Origin: Cryptomeria japonica
Lineage: Eukaryota; Streptophyta; Pinopsida; Cupressales; Cupressaceae
Length of the DNA stretch: 64,000 bases
Direction: 5' to 3'
Assembly: GCF_030272615.1 (NCBI RefSeq)
Contig: NC_081406.1
Location: forward strand, 401,092,939 to 401,156,938
Below the pieces are notes generated by a model that saw only the letters and a program-made list of their open reading frames with translations, ran no database searches and was not told the origin of the DNA. The position numbers and the translations under genes are program-made. Below, one piece after another: positions 11,286 through 23,790 of this stretch; position 1 is the first letter of the stretch, and every line of letters begins with the position of its first letter.

Positions 11286-12350
11286 TCAGACATAAAACTT
11301 CTTCAGATGCATACTATTGATGGGTTCCTCGAGCTGATCTCTATCTTGTGTTGATAGCTGATATGCCCCTGACCCAAATACTGCTGTGACCACAAATGGA
11401 CCTAACCAGTTTGGTTCAAATTTTCCCTTCTTTTCTCGATCTGACTGATTTCATGGATTTTCCTTTAGTACTAGTTCTCCCACTTGAAAGATTCATGGTT
11501 TGACCTTGTGATTATAACTTTGACACATTCTTTGTTGATATACCTTTAAATGGTCAAAGGCATTTTGTCTTCATTCATGGATCAGTTCTAACTCTTGTAG
11601 TCTAGACACTCTTTGTTCTTCATCTGGGATGAGACCTTTTAGTGATACACATAGAGAGGGAATCTCTATTTTGATAGGCAATATGGCTTCTGATCCGTAT
11701 ACAAGAGAGAAAGGTGTGGCACCTGTTGGTGTGCAGATACTAGTGCGGTAGGCCCAAAGAGCAGGGTTTAGTTGAATATGCCAATCTTTCCCAACATCGT
11801 TCACTGTCTTTTTGAGGATTTTTAGAATAGTTTTGTTAGATGCTTCTGCCTGCCCATTCCCTTATAGATAATAGGGTGTGGAGAATCTGTGTTGGATCTT
11901 AAACTTCTCACATAGCTCTTGTACATCCTGATTCTTGAATGGTCACCCATTATCAGTGATAATGGTCATTGGTATTCCATAGTGACAGATGATGTAATTC
12001 AAGATGAATACAACAATTTGTTTTCCTGTAATATTTGTGAGAGGTACTGCCTCGATCCATTTTGTAAAATATTCTGTAGCTACAAGGATGAATTTGTGAC
12101 CATTAGATGAAGAAGGATTTATCTTTCCTACTAGATCAAGACCCCATTGACAAAAAAGCCAAGATGTTGCCAAAGCATGAAGTTCTTGTGCTGGTGCATG
12201 GATCAAGTTCCCATGGATCTGACATTGTTCGCATGTTCTAGCTATCTGAAAAGAATCCCGTTCCATAGTCGGCCAATAATAGCCCAAGCGTATGAGTTTT
12301 TTTGAAAGGGTAAGACCACTTGAATGAGTGCCACAAATGCCATTATGGAC
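11286..12350 (-). pseudogene. Integrase of Tat B
   Basis: The zinc-binding HHCC region is at about 12350-12220, with HNGICGTH and CEQCQ. The catalytic core shows D in GLDLVG (about 12145), D in ITDNG (about 11945) and E in GQAEASNK (about 11850), so the DDE triad is present. It is followed by [19 protein letters not shown] and a C-terminal GKFEPNWLGPF and MHLKKFYV end with TGA at 11286-11288. The frame is shared with RT and RNase H. Stops interrupt it, for example just after ITDNG and before GNGQ, so it is inactive. In life it would insert the cDNA into the genome. Confidence 0.88.
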
Positions 12351-12399
12351 TTCCGTTAAGGCCTTCTTAGATTCTTCTTGTTCTAGACATCTTAAAAGA

Positions 12400-13082
12400 G
12401 TACCATCTAGACCTCATTTAAATAGGGTATCCGCGACAAGAGTATAATGGGAGGATTGGCGAATAAAGTTTCTCTTTTGATTTTTCAATAAGTCAGGAGG
12501 TAAGATGTTATCTTTCAGGTATGTGTAAGTTTGGCCATAGCGGGAGGAATCATGTCCTATAAGTTGACATATGGTTTGGGAATCAGGACAATTATGAGAT
12601 GGGTAAAACAGCTCTTCAACTAGGAATTCATGACGCTCTTGATTTTTCTGTGTTTGTAATAAAGAAGCAAGTGTTGCCATGGCATCTACTATTTTGTTAT
12701 CGTTTCTTGGAATTTGTTCAAAAGTGATTTCAACAGAATATTTATCGAAGTCATCCACCATCTTTTTGTAAGGCATGAGTTTGTCATCTTTTGTTTGATA
12801 GTCATCATTGATTTGATTGATGATAAGCTATGAGTCTCCAAAGACCTGAAGTTGTGTAATGTTCCATTCTACAACCATTTTGATACTTGTAACGAAAGCT
12901 TCATACTCTGCAGTGTTGTTGGTGAATGGAAAGCTTAATTTGTATGCTTTCAGGATGGTATGACCTTGTGGTGTGATAAATAGAATTCCTGCTCCTGATC
13001 CGTGCTGTGTATATGAACCATCAAAGTATAGTTGCCATGATTTTGTTGTGACTGTTAGGATATCAGCGTTAGGAAACTCAAT
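12400..13082 (-). pseudogene. Archaeal-type second RNase H (aRH) of Tat B
   Basis: Hand translation shows YFDGSYTQHGSGAGI (about 12995), NTAEYEAF (about 12915) and a FGDS motif (about 12840), which supply the D-E-D catalytic residues, then KKMVDDFDKYSVEI and IPRNDNKIVDAMATLASLL. A second RNase H of this type between the ordinary RNase H and integrase is the hallmark of the Tat clade. A TAG directly after GDS breaks it; a TGA follows the LFK at 12414. Same frame as RT. Confidence 0.82.
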
Positions 13083-13418
13083 CTATAGAGGATGATCATC
13101 TTGAAGTGGTGCCTCTGCTAGTTGATCTGTGATGACTTGTCCCTTGATAGCTTTTCTATCTACATACTCAATATCAAACTCACTTAGGATCATGATCCAT
13201 TTTACTAGTCGTCCTGTCAATGTTGCCTTGCTGAGCAAATATTTCAATGGATCGATTTTAGCTATCAACTTGATGGAGTGAGACAGTAGATAGTGTCTTA
13301 ATTTTTGAGAAGCAAAAACTACCGCCAAGCATTCTTTTTCTATTGGGGAATAGGTGAGCTCGTATCCCACTAGTTTTCTACTGATGTAGTAGATGGCTTG
13401 CTCTTTTCCTTCATTATC
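13083..13418 (-). pseudogene. RNase H (standard gypsy) of Tat B
   Basis: Contains KEQAIYYISRKL, TYSPIEKECLAVVFA and LRHYLLSH, typical of the RNase H domain that follows gypsy RT, which removes the RNA strand after minus-strand synthesis. It is colinear and in frame with RT upstream and aRH downstream. TAG codons bound it on both sides. Confidence 0.85.
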
Positions 13419-14462
13419 CTATTGTGCAAGCAAAAATCCTAATGATACTTTAGTGGTTGATACATAGAGCAATAACGGCTTGTCTAGAATTGGTGACATT
13501 AGAATGGGTGGTTGCATGAGATATGCCTTGATCTTGTTGAATGCATCCTCACATTGATGGTCCCACTTGAAACAAACATTTTTATGTAATAGATGGGTGA
13601 ATGATTGACATTTATCTGCTAATTGAGCCACAAATCTTCTGATTGACTGCAGTCTTCCTTGTAGTGATCTGAGTTGACTTATAATCTTGGGAGATGTCAT
13701 TTCCATGATTGCTTTGACCTTAGCTTGATCTACTTCGATACCTCTAGCTGAAGCAATGTATCCCAATAGCTTTCTTGAAGTGACACTAAAGGCACATTTC
13801 TTAGGATTTATCCGTAGCTTGTACTGTTCTAACGGATCAAAGATCTTTTCCAGTATTTCAATATGTTCTTCTCTATTGTATGATTTTGCCAAGATGTCAT
13901 CCACATAGTCTTCCATGAATGTATGCATCATGTCATGGAATATCATTGTCATAACTCTCTAATATGTGGCACCTGCATTCTTTAATCCAAAAGACATGAC
14001 GTTCCAACATAAAGTACCCCACAAACATGTGAAACCTGTCTTTTCTTGATCTTCAGGTGCTATTTTAATCTGATTGTATCCAGGGAAACCATCCATTAGA
14101 GATAACATGGAGTGTTTAGCTGTTAAATCTACAATGATGTCAATGTTCGGCAAAGGAAAGTCATCCTTTGGACATACATTATTAAGATCTTTGAAGTCTG
14201 TGCATACTCTGATACTTTTGTCTGGCTTTAAAATAGGAACAATGTTTGACACCCATTGAGGATATGCTATAGGTCTGATGAATCCTACATCCAGTAATTT
14301 TTTTAGTTCTTCTTTGACCAAGAGAGCAATATGTGGATGCATCTTTCTTAATTTCTGTTTGACTGGTTTGGCTCCTAGATTGACATTCAAGTGATGATGC
14401 ATAATAAGCTCTGGATCCAATCTTGGCACATCTACATATGACCAGGCAAAATTGATTTGTCA
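13419..14462 (-). pseudogene. Reverse transcriptase of Tat B
   Basis: Shows the N-terminal PVKQKLRKMHPH, then SIRVCTDFKDLNNVCPKDDF, FPGYNQIKIAPED, MSFGLKNAGATY and the catalytic box YVDD (in EDYVDDILA, about 13900). It ends with VSLGFLLAQ. Two TGA codons precede it (after EFFK at about 14463) and a TAG follows NAGATY. The wording of the motifs matches the Tat clade of Ty3/gypsy rather than chromoviruses. Confidence 0.9.
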
Positions 14463-15779
14463 TCATTTAAAGAATTCCATATATTCTTTCCTTTCTTTTT
14501 CTGACAGAGAAGTTGCTAGATGTAGGATCTTTGGTTGCTCTGATGTCCCAATATTAACTACTTCTGTTGGTTCAATCAAAATTGATGACCTTTCTTGATA
14601 GTACTCAGGTAAAGTGTCAAATCTCCCATCTTCTGGTGCCTCAAGGAGGTTTTCATCATTAGATGCGTTCTTTCTTTTTACTTTTTCCTGATCTAATGTT
14701 GCCAAGAAATGGTTTTCAACATTAGACCTGATATTGTTTTCTTTATTTTCGCTTTTGCGACTAGGAGATTTGGCACCCACTTGACTAGAAGATGCGTTGC
14801 TGAGATTCCTGGTGGAAGTTGTTGCAGGTTTGATTGCATTAAGATATACAGATATGGCATAGTCATTTGGAAAGGTATCAATGATAATATGTCCTTCATT
14901 TTCCCATTCAATAAGTACGGGGTGAATTAGAGGTAAAGGATCATCAGGTTGAGATGCTTCGAGAGTATTTAGGGTCATGATTGAGTTATTAATGTTTTCA
15001 ATATGTATGTCAATGTCTAGAACGGTACCCTCATTAGAATGACCTCGCCCAACAAGTTCTTGATCATCCTCAATTAAGTCCAAGTCAGTTGAATGTGATT
15101 CTAATTCAAGTGAACTAGTTCCTAATGTGTTCCCTACATACGTGTGAACTACATCGACTCCTACATCTTCTTTAAAGCAATTTTCTTCAACTGATTCTTC
15201 AGAATGATAGGAATCTCATTCCCATTTGTCAGAATCTATCTCACTTGTAGCTTGCAATCTACAATTTTGTTCATATAGCTTTTGATGTGTTTCTTCTGTT
15301 TGTCTTGCTATATCTTTCCTTCTTTCATATTCAACTTCTTCTGGACTAAGATTGAGTTTTGTTAACTTTATTATTAGTTCTCCTTGATTAGTACTAGGTT
15401 CATGCTTGTTTTGATTGAGAGTTAATGCTTCTTGGGAGGTATTATTGGTTTGTTTCCCTTGTTGATTTGAGGATTGTTTCTTTTTCCATTTCATGTTTGG
15501 TTGTGCGCGTTGCTTTGCAGATGTTTCTTCCCTTTCAATTGCAAGTTGTTCTTGTCTATTTTCATATTCTTGTTTTTGTTGGTTAGAAAATGTGTCTTCT
15601 GGTAGAGTAACTTGTCCATACCCTAAGCCTGCTTTGTCTGTAGCTTGTTGATTATGAGTTTGGATAGGTTCTGAGATACCTTCTTTTCTTTTTCCTATAG
15701 GACCTGTTCTAGTGTATCCCATCTTTTGAAGAATGCTAAATCCTTTTCCATATTTTTCTGTAGGTATTCTGAGATTGTT
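14463..15779 (-). pseudogene. Protease-RT linker with G-patch, Tat B
   Basis: Acidic, poorly conserved linker in the frame of RT. Its start matches a G-patch: GKGFSILQKMGY, then TGPIGKRKEGI (about 15765-15670). G-patch domains bind RNA or RNA helicases and occur in some plant gypsy polyproteins and in betaretroviruses. A Gln/Asn-rich tract (15600-15400) follows. This frame is +1 to the gag-protease frame; the switch lies near 15770-15780. Whether it is programmed or a mutation cannot be told from one copy. Confidence 0.65.
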
Positions 15780-18487
15780 GACCTTTTGTTGAATTTCTTC
15801 ATCTTTGTATAGCCACTATAGCACATCTTTGTCTTTTGTCTCCTCTGACAAGGTTCCAACACTAATGAATGCTCCATCAAATATCGAAAGATGTTTCTCA
15901 ATTCGTTGTTGTTTAGAGTTTGATGGTTTTCAAAAGGATTTAGGAGAGAGTGGTAATTGTGATATTGAGTATTCTCCATTTCCTCGATCTCTTAACTGCA
16001 TTTTATTTCCATACTTGATAAAATAGAGGCAAAGGATTTCTCTTTGGATTGTGTGTTCAAAGATGACACCTCCCTGTTATGAGGAATAATGACTTCTTGA
16101 GCCATTTTTAGATTGCTGCAATACTGGAATGGATTTGAATCTGTAGATATTGTGATTTATTGTCCATCATAGGGAAATTTGACACACTGATTATAGGTTG
16201 ATGGGATAGCTTGCAAGTCATATATCCATGGTCTCTCTAGGAGTATATTATATGATAAGTCCAAGTCCAGAACTTGGCATGTTGTGTTTTTCTGTAAAGG
16301 TCCTACTCTGATGGGTAGTATCACAATTCCCTTGGAGGAACATTTTTCTTCATCATAGGCTTTTATGGTGATCTTTTTGTAGGGATCAACTACATCTTTT
16401 GAATATCCTAAGGCACAAGCAAGACTCAATGAACAAATATTTAGGCCAGCTCCACCATCTATTAGAACACGTTTAACTCGCGTTTTGTGAATGAGGACTT
16501 CAATATGCAAAGGAGCGTTGTGGGGATGTTGCAAGGACATGTCATCTTCTTTAGTAAATGATAAGCAGTGAGGAGTTGTGAGGTGTCCCACCATGGTTTG
16601 GAATTGATCAATATGAAGACCTTTGGACACTGTGGTATATACTAATGCTCATTCAAGAATCTCTTTGTGTGCAGGTGACAGTTTTAAAAGTGCTAAGATG
16701 GATATTTGTGCAGGTGTTTTTTATAATTGATCCACTAGGTTGTATTGTTTGGTAGTGGATGACATGTTTGTTGTAGGACCTGGAAAAACCACTTTGGCTT
16801 TTCTTCGTGTGATAACATGAGCGGGTTCGTGATGTTGTTTCTCTTTAACCATAATTACATTTACCACATTGTCGTATGCATGAGCATAGTTTACCTTTTC
16901 TTTACCTTTACCATTCTGCCCTATTGATGATTCACCCTTCTCATAATTAGGAAGTGGAGTTTTGAAAGTTGTATGAGATTCATTTGTTGTATGTCCATCC
17001 ACTGTTATTATTCCATTATCAATCAAATCTTGGATGACATGTTTTAACCGTTGACAAACGTCTATTAGGTGTCCTTGTTTTGATGGAAATCACAATAATG
17101 GTTGTCATTCCACCAAGCAGGTTTTACCTTGGGTTCAAAGTTTCTTTCTTCTAGTAAAGTAATCAATTTGTTTGCGATAAGTGTTTTTAATGCGGACCCA
17201 AGGGGTTCACCAATGTTTGTAAATTGTCTTCGAAAGAAAGTTTTGATAGTTACTTTTTGGTGATTGTTCGTTTTGTTGAGCTGCTGCTGAGTGATTGGAT
17301 AAATTAAAAACCGGTTACTTTCATTTTACATTGTTGTTATCCACTATCCCATCATTGATGAAATTACAATTTCTATTCCAAAATTTTGGTTTATCATTGT
17401 GATTATTGTTGTTAGTGTTGCTAGGAGGGTGAACTCCTTCTTTGAATATTTTCAACTCACCTTTCTTTATCATGGCTTCTTCCATTCTGATTCCATTATC
17501 AATCATTTTTGCAAAACTTTGATTTCCTTACTTTTTTAAGTAATAACTCATTTGATCATTTAAGTTGTCTATGAAAATGTCAATTTTTGCATACTCCGGC
17601 ACTCTACGAGGATACCTCGAAGCTAGCCGCCTCCATCATTGTAAGAATGTCATGAAGGGTTCTCTGCTTTTTTGTTTTGTGTTACACAGGTCTAGCATGG
17701 TTATTTCATGTTGGATGTTATAAGCGTATTGGGATACAAACTTATCCACCAACTCTGAAAATGATCTGATTCCTGGTGGAAGTTTGGAGAACCATTCCAT
17801 AGCTAATCCAGTTAAGCTTTTTGGGAATAGTCTCATTAAGTATATATCTTCATGTGCAAACTCCATGCTCATTATGCAAAATTCTCTTATATGTTGTTGA
17901 TGGTCAGTGCTTCCGTCATATTTTTCATACCTCGGAGTCTTGAAACCTATAGGAAAAGGTATCATGTTGAGGTTTTTGTCGAACGAATAAGGACATATTT
18001 CTTGAAGCGAGCATCCTCTAACATTTCATCTTTGCATATCTTGGATTTGTGTTTGCAATGTTTGTAGTTGTTGTGTGAGAGTCATGATAGGATTATCAAC
18101 ATTATTTGTTCTAGCATAACCCTGATTTTCTAGTCTAGGAGGATCTCGATCTCTTCTTGGTTCATCCCTGGTCCTTCTTGTATCTTCATTAGATTGAATG
18201 TTATTCAAAATTTCTACTTCATCTCTGTTGGGGATGTAAGTCTCTTCATTGGTTGTGGTTTTATTAGGAATTGAAGTGTTATTCATTTTGAGACCAAAGA
18301 TCTCCTCATATTGTTCATTATTAGGAGGAGGATCACTTTTCTTTTGTGTCAATTTGTTTACATCAAAATCTTGGGGGAGTGTGGCACTAGATTTGGCTAA
18401 CATTAGGAAATATTTTTCTTTTTCTCCCTCCAATATTTTCTGCATAAATTTTTTGAATTGAGGATCTTTTTTTGATGTCTCTAACAT
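15780..18487 (-). pseudogene. gag-protease of Tat B
   Basis: One frame from 18487 (MLETSKKDPQFKKF) to about 15780. The gag-like domain is at 17965-17636 (YLMRLFPKSLTGLAMEWFSKLPPG). A YNLVDQL segment is near 16725, and the protease at 16630-16157 has the catalytic loop LIDGGAGLNIC, then LLERPWIYDL. Gag packages the RNA and the retropepsin cuts the polyprotein. A TGA at about 18026 after MQR is shared with copy A, and further stops occur near 17635, 17320, 16720 and 16640. Confidence 0.85.
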
Positions 18488-21131
18488 GTTATTCTATTAT
18501 TTCCTCTTCAACTTATATTTCATCTTCGTGTTCCATGTTTATATAGTCTTTAGTTATTTCAAATGTTACAATTTCTGTTTCTGCAATCTTTCATCTTTGA
18601 GCCCTGGTTAGAACAGGCATACATGCATTTTGAATGTTTTTCAAGGTTTAAATCTTGAGTAATGTGTCGTTATAAGTGGATAGACACGAAATGATCTTTT
18701 TCAAGTATTTTCTTGTTTACAAGTTTTTCGATCTTAGTTTTTGGAGTGCAAATTTTGTGATTTTTGATATGACCAAGTTCAATAGGAATGATATATCCTA
18801 TGATAGAGAACGAGGTTACTTTGATCGAGAGTTATAGTTTTGTGGTTTAAGGATGATAGATCCTCATGGGAAACTATGTTTGAACGATCAGTTTATCAAA
18901 GACAATGTGTTGTTGCACTTTAAGGTGTTTGATCTTTAACATGTTTGAGGTGAATACTTGAGACTTTTTGGTGTCTTGTTCTTGAATCTATTTTTGATAG
19001 AAGATAACCTGATTGAATGACCCAACAAGATGACCTACTCTCTATGTTTGACTGTTTAAGAAATGGGTTCTTTTGGTTTTCTAATTTTGATGTAGTTTAC
19101 CAGAAACGCTGACAAAATGACTAGGAACTTTGTTGTACTGACCAGAAACACTATTTTTTAGACCAGGAACTCTATTGTTTATACCAGAAAAGCTATTGTT
19201 TGGACAAGAAACTCTGACAGACTTACCAAAAGCGCTACTATACTAATCAAAAACATTGACATATAGATCAGAAATGCTGACTGACAGACCAGGAACTCTG
19301 TTCTGCAATACAGTGACTCTAAAGTTCAAATAATGATATGTAGGTTTAGTAAATTGAGTGTTTGAACTTAGGAGATTACAATGTTGACCCAACTCTATAA
19401 TATGGTCAACCTTTGAGAGTTAATGTTGAAATATGATAAATTTGACATTAACACCAAGAGAGATGACCTTTGGATTGAAAATGCGACTGTTTGGACCGAA
19501 GGTGCGACTGTTTGGACTGAAAAAGATAATGTTTGGTCTAAAAGAGCAATTGTTTGGATTGAAAAAGCTAATGTTTGGATTGTAGATGCGACTGTTTGGA
19601 CCGTAGATGAGACTGTTTGGACTGTAGATGCAACTATTTGGACTGAAAGAGCTAATCTATAGCAAAACTTGTGAATTTGACAGTTTGAAGTTTGAGTTTT
19701 CAATGTTTTTTGTATTTCAATGGATGATATCTTGACTTGACTTCCAAACATAGAAATCAGATTATATTTTTGTTTCAAAGGTTTTTAACAATTAAAAACA
19801 CATGAATCAGTCTATCCTAAGGAGATTGGTTGAGAATGAAAACCTTTGCTTGCTGACTTAGGTACACACCCAATAGCTAATTAGAATACGGCCACTGAGT
19901 CTCATGCAATGTACTCTCAACACCATATTATCCGACTCCAAATGCTAATGGGGGCACGATATGGCAAGTGTCTTGGGAGAGTTACTATCTCTCTTGCACA
20001 AAGATTATCACCCTTTCGGAGGTGAATTGGGTAGCTTCTATCTTTATAGTTCTTAGTCAAGAATTCTCTTTGAAATTACCCCTTGAAGTAATGCAAGCAT
20101 GATTGAGGCCTATAGCCCAACAAGGTACCAAAACAAGTTGTAGTCACGTAAACGTGATTGAGACCGGGAGGCCCTACAAAATGCCCGATATGAGAGATCT
20201 CAAAGAGAAAACTCAAATAATCCAATCCTCTGAGACTTTAATCATCAGAGACCTATTTATTATAGTGAGTTGGAATGCTCAGGTCCAGCTATACTCACTT
20301 GGGTCGTTCTCATAGGGTGATTACTTTTTCCCACTATTACAGGCCTGCTAAAGATATGCACTATTTAAAGAAAAGGATGAGTCTAGCTTTCTGATCACCT
20401 AATAAAGGTGAGAGCATACTCGCCTATCATCAAGACACATAGGACATATTTGTTCATTTCCATTGTAATTAGTCCCTGTGCCTAATTTAACAAATATAAG
20501 TGCAAAATCTCATGGCTGCAAACAAAGTTAGTAGTTTATATTGTATTCTTTGGCGGTGAAATAGTTTACAACTCTGGTCTTTCACAGCAAAATAAGTACC
20601 TGTAAAACCAACAATTTGCAAATTAGGTTCGGGAAAATGATAGTCTAGAAGCAGAAATGAGGAATGCAACATACAATATTTGCAAAATTAATAAAAAACT
20701 GAAAACACCATCAAATTGACCAAGAACTCCATCATATGTGCCAAGAATGCTGCTCTGCACACCAGAAACATTGTTTTGTAAACCAGAAATGCTATTCTGC
20801 AAACCAGAAACGTTGTTCTACAAACCAGAAACATTGTTCTGCACACTAGAAATGTCGTTAAATGGACTAAAAATGCTAACAAACATGCTAAAAATGCCAC
20901 AATGCATACCAAAAATGCTAAAGTGCAGACTGAAAGCGCTAAAGTACATAAAAACATAAAAACAGAGTTGAGGAATCTCCCATAAATGTCATTTGAGGTG
21001 CCAGAACGCCACAAAAGATGCCAAGAATGTGATTCGGGAGCCCAAGAGAGCTAATCTGCACTCTGAAAGAGCTAATCAACCTGTCAATAAAATTTCCTGC
21101 AAGCAAACTTGTTAAATATCAAAGGGGCTAG
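18488..21131 (-). repeat. Repeat-rich leader of Tat B
   Basis: Colinear with 2291-4984 but about 50 bases shorter, mostly from a deletion near 18670. It carries the same three minisatellites (about 19096-19290, 19480-19660, 20707-20957). No gene. Confidence 0.7.
19480..19660 (+). repeat. Minisatellite with gtttggact core, Tat B leader
   Basis: About eight degenerate units (gtttggactg, gtttggaccg, gtttggattg). Homologous to 3300-3510 but with a different unit number. Confidence 0.85.
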
Positions 21132-21149
21132 GCCCCACAGTGGGCACCA
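21132..21149 (-). other. Primer binding site, Tat B
   Basis: Identical to the site at 4985-5002 and in the same position relative to its LTR, five bases from the LTR end. Confidence 0.7.
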
Positions 21150-21154
21150 ATTAA

Positions 21155-22176
21155 TGTGATGCTAAAAATGTTGTTAGTATAAGAGGCATACACATATAAT
21201 GAGACAATATAATATAATTGAAAAGCTTAATTTCAAAACTAAATCAAAGATGCAAACCATAAGCCTTCCTTGAAATGTCCCATTTTCCTCTATTCTTAAG
21301 GACCTTGAAGGTGTTGGATTGATGGGCTCTAAGCAGAGCAATGACCTCCAAAGTGACAAATCAAGAGTTGAGTAGCTAATTGATCATGATTGACTATGGA
21401 GATGATATGAAATGCATGATTTAAAAAACTAGATTAACATGCTATGATAAATCGAAAAGCTAATTACTAGATAATTGAAATGCAAATTGCCTATAGTAAT
21501 GATGCCTAAATTTATATGAGATGGGATCCATATTGCTCCAAAAGGGGGGATATTTATAGGAATTCCAAGGCCAAAGCTGAGGTGGTAGGAATCGACGGTC
21601 CAGATTTGATCTGAAGATATCAAGGGCCAAGATTGAGGAAGTTGGAGAAGAGGATGGAGGAAGAGACACTTGTCATCTCTGTGGTGACAAGTGTCAAGGA
21701 GCCCTGCTCATGAGAGGGAAAGTGTCAAAGGGAGGAGACATGTGGCAAAAGTGCCATGTGTCTCAAGTAGAGAATATCCACACCATGGGAGGTTAGGATA
21801 AGGAGGTTAGAATGTGCAAGATTGGATAGGGTTAGTTAGATTCAAGATTAGATTGAATGGGTTAAGTTAGGGGATGGTTAGGTTGGGTGGTTAAATTTAG
21901 GAGCCATGTGCTCATTTGAATTTAGAAATTCAAATAATTGGAAAATGACAATTAATCTCAACAAACTTGAGTTTGTTAATCTTAATTAGGGATTAGAAGA
22001 ATTGATTAATATGGGGAGACATTAATTAATCAAAGGTGTATATGAGATGAACTATATAAATAAATCATTTAGATTTATTTACTAGTAGATGAATAGAGAA
22101 ATGAATTGGGAAGGGGAATTAATCAAATAACTGCGTATTTAATTAACTATCTTCAGACCATTTTTAGGTGTATACA
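21155..22176 (-). repeat. 5' LTR of Tat element B
   Basis: 1,022 bp, TG...CA, with the primer binding site adjacent at 21132-21149. The right end abuts a truncated family-E LTR at 22177, an insertion boundary. It is shorter than the 5008-6069 copy mainly through two deletions in the AT-rich U3 end, one of which looks like loss between short attaattaa direct repeats. Confidence 0.9.
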
Positions 22177-22937
22177 AAGAGTACTACGCTGTTATGAGTA
22201 ACCTCACTGGAGGATTTGATAATCCAAACTAATGGATCACCTTTTTAGAGGATTTGTACAATGAAGCTTGTTAGAGCTTACTCAGTTAAGGGATTTGCAC
22301 CTGTTGTAATGATTAGAAAACAACAAGAGTAGCTTGATCTGTTTTGAGTAGCACAAGACTTGCTTGATCAAATCCTTCTAAGTATATTCAATTCTACTCT
22401 GCATCTTAACATTTATCACTTCTTAACAAAATCTTTTTCATTCTTTACAAATAACAACTCTCTATCTTCTACTTGACTCAAAAGACAGTTCACTACAATG
22501 TCTTAAATAGACATACAATCCTTATGTCGACCATAGGAACACAATTTCCTAGGTGCACTAAATCTAGACATATAATCATAACTCATCACAAAAATGACCA
22601 CCAAACAAATGGTTCTGGTAACTCATTACAAAAATAGATACCAGTTAGAGCAGTTTAATACCGGTTGAAAATTAACCGTTGTTATGGAATCTTCACTAGA
22701 TCTTCTTCTTCATCTTCATCCTGATTCTGATGCCGATCTGGTGTTATCTCAGGTTATCTCATAGGTACATACCAGTTGACACAAAGTACTAGTTTAGAAA
22801 TAAACCTTAAACATACCGGTTAGAAGTGTAAACCAATTGAAGTTACATCTGTAGTCAGTGCTGTTACATATGTGGGTGAGAGTGTTTCATCAATGACAAT
22901 AAGTGATGAATACATTACAATCATCATCAATCCAACA
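22177..22937 (-). repeat. Truncated family-E LTR
   Basis: The minus strand starts TGTTGGATTGATGATGATTG at 22937, then runs through gaaacactctcac, accggt-type motifs and the aaatcctccagtgaggttac segment of the family-E LTR. It stops at gtagtactctt, where the Tat LTR begins. The missing about 300 bp should lie beyond the other end of the Tat array. No polypurine tract precedes its start, so it is a 5' or solo LTR. Confidence 0.8.
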
Positions 22938-23790
22938 TCAGATATGTTTACAGTGCCTTAGAAGTCTATTATCATGGTTGTGCAAAGTTACATTTGTGAA
23001 ACAAAAGCCTTCTCTTCATAAAATTTAAAATCATGTTTATCGGTGTAAGTCACCCCGATAAGATCGCCTAAGGAGAGAAAGGTACATGTCGATCAGCAAA
23101 ACTCACACCGATGAGTCCGATGGCATTTTTCTTAGGGTACGATCAGCAAAAAGAAGTTTGGTGAGTTATTAATCCATTGAGAAGAGCTACACCGATAGCA
23201 TAACAAGAAGGCAAAGTAATCAACATAACATTCACTATCGGAGGCATGCAGGAAAGGTTACCCCAATACCCGATGAGGTTATCAATGGAACTTGTGCCGA
23301 TGTTGGATGGAGTGGAACACCTGTTGGAAATATCATCAAGTCATCAAAAAGTATCATCTTATGCTACCTTGATACTTGATGGAGTAGGTGGTGAAGGCGG
23401 TTTCATCGGCTTGACCTAGTCCGATGAGATGATACCAAAAGGAGGAGAATAATAAGTCATCGGGGTAACCTAGACTATCAGGGAGGGGTGTTTTAGGTTA
23501 TGCTGATACCGAATAAGGAAGACAAGCTGAGCACAAAGAAGCAGACTTGATCAGGATAAGTTACACCGATCGAAGCCGAATTCATCTGGGTATCATAAAC
23601 TCATCAAGAGGAAAATATTTTCGTTACACCAGTACCCGATGAGAAAGCAGAAATGGGTGTGATCAAGGAGATCTTTTCAGGGAAATGTTTGCCGATAGAA
23701 TGGAGAAGTAAAAGGATACACAAGTGTGAAAATGATGACATTGGGTCATTGGAGACACATAAAGTGAGTTGTTTCGATACCTGATAAGAT
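22938..23790. other. Unassigned sequence rich in CCGAT motifs
   Basis: No ORF of note. Motifs such as acaccgatg, acccgatgag and tgccgatgt recur irregularly about every 40-60 bases from 23040 on. The same flavour resumes at 30348-30650 beyond element F, which suggests that F inserted into one older sequence. The last five bases (aagat) are the left target duplication of F. Confidence 0.5.

Larger units (their letters stand above)
5008..22176 (-). mobile_element. Tat-lineage Ty3/gypsy element B, end-to-end, decayed
   Basis: About 17.2 kb bounded by two LTRs (21155-22176 and 5008-6069), each starting TG and ending CA. On the minus strand the order is LTR, primer site, repeat-rich leader, gag, protease, G-patch linker, RT, RNase H, archaeal-type RNase H, integrase, a long 3' region holding a plus-strand PMD ORF, polypurine tract, LTR. 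The double RNase H, the long 3' region and the antisense ORF are characteristic of the plant Tat clade. Pol keeps one frame but has about a dozen stops, so this copy is inactive. The right flank is an LTR of family E, into which the array inserted; the other flank is off-window, so the target duplication cannot be checked. Confidence 0.88.
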
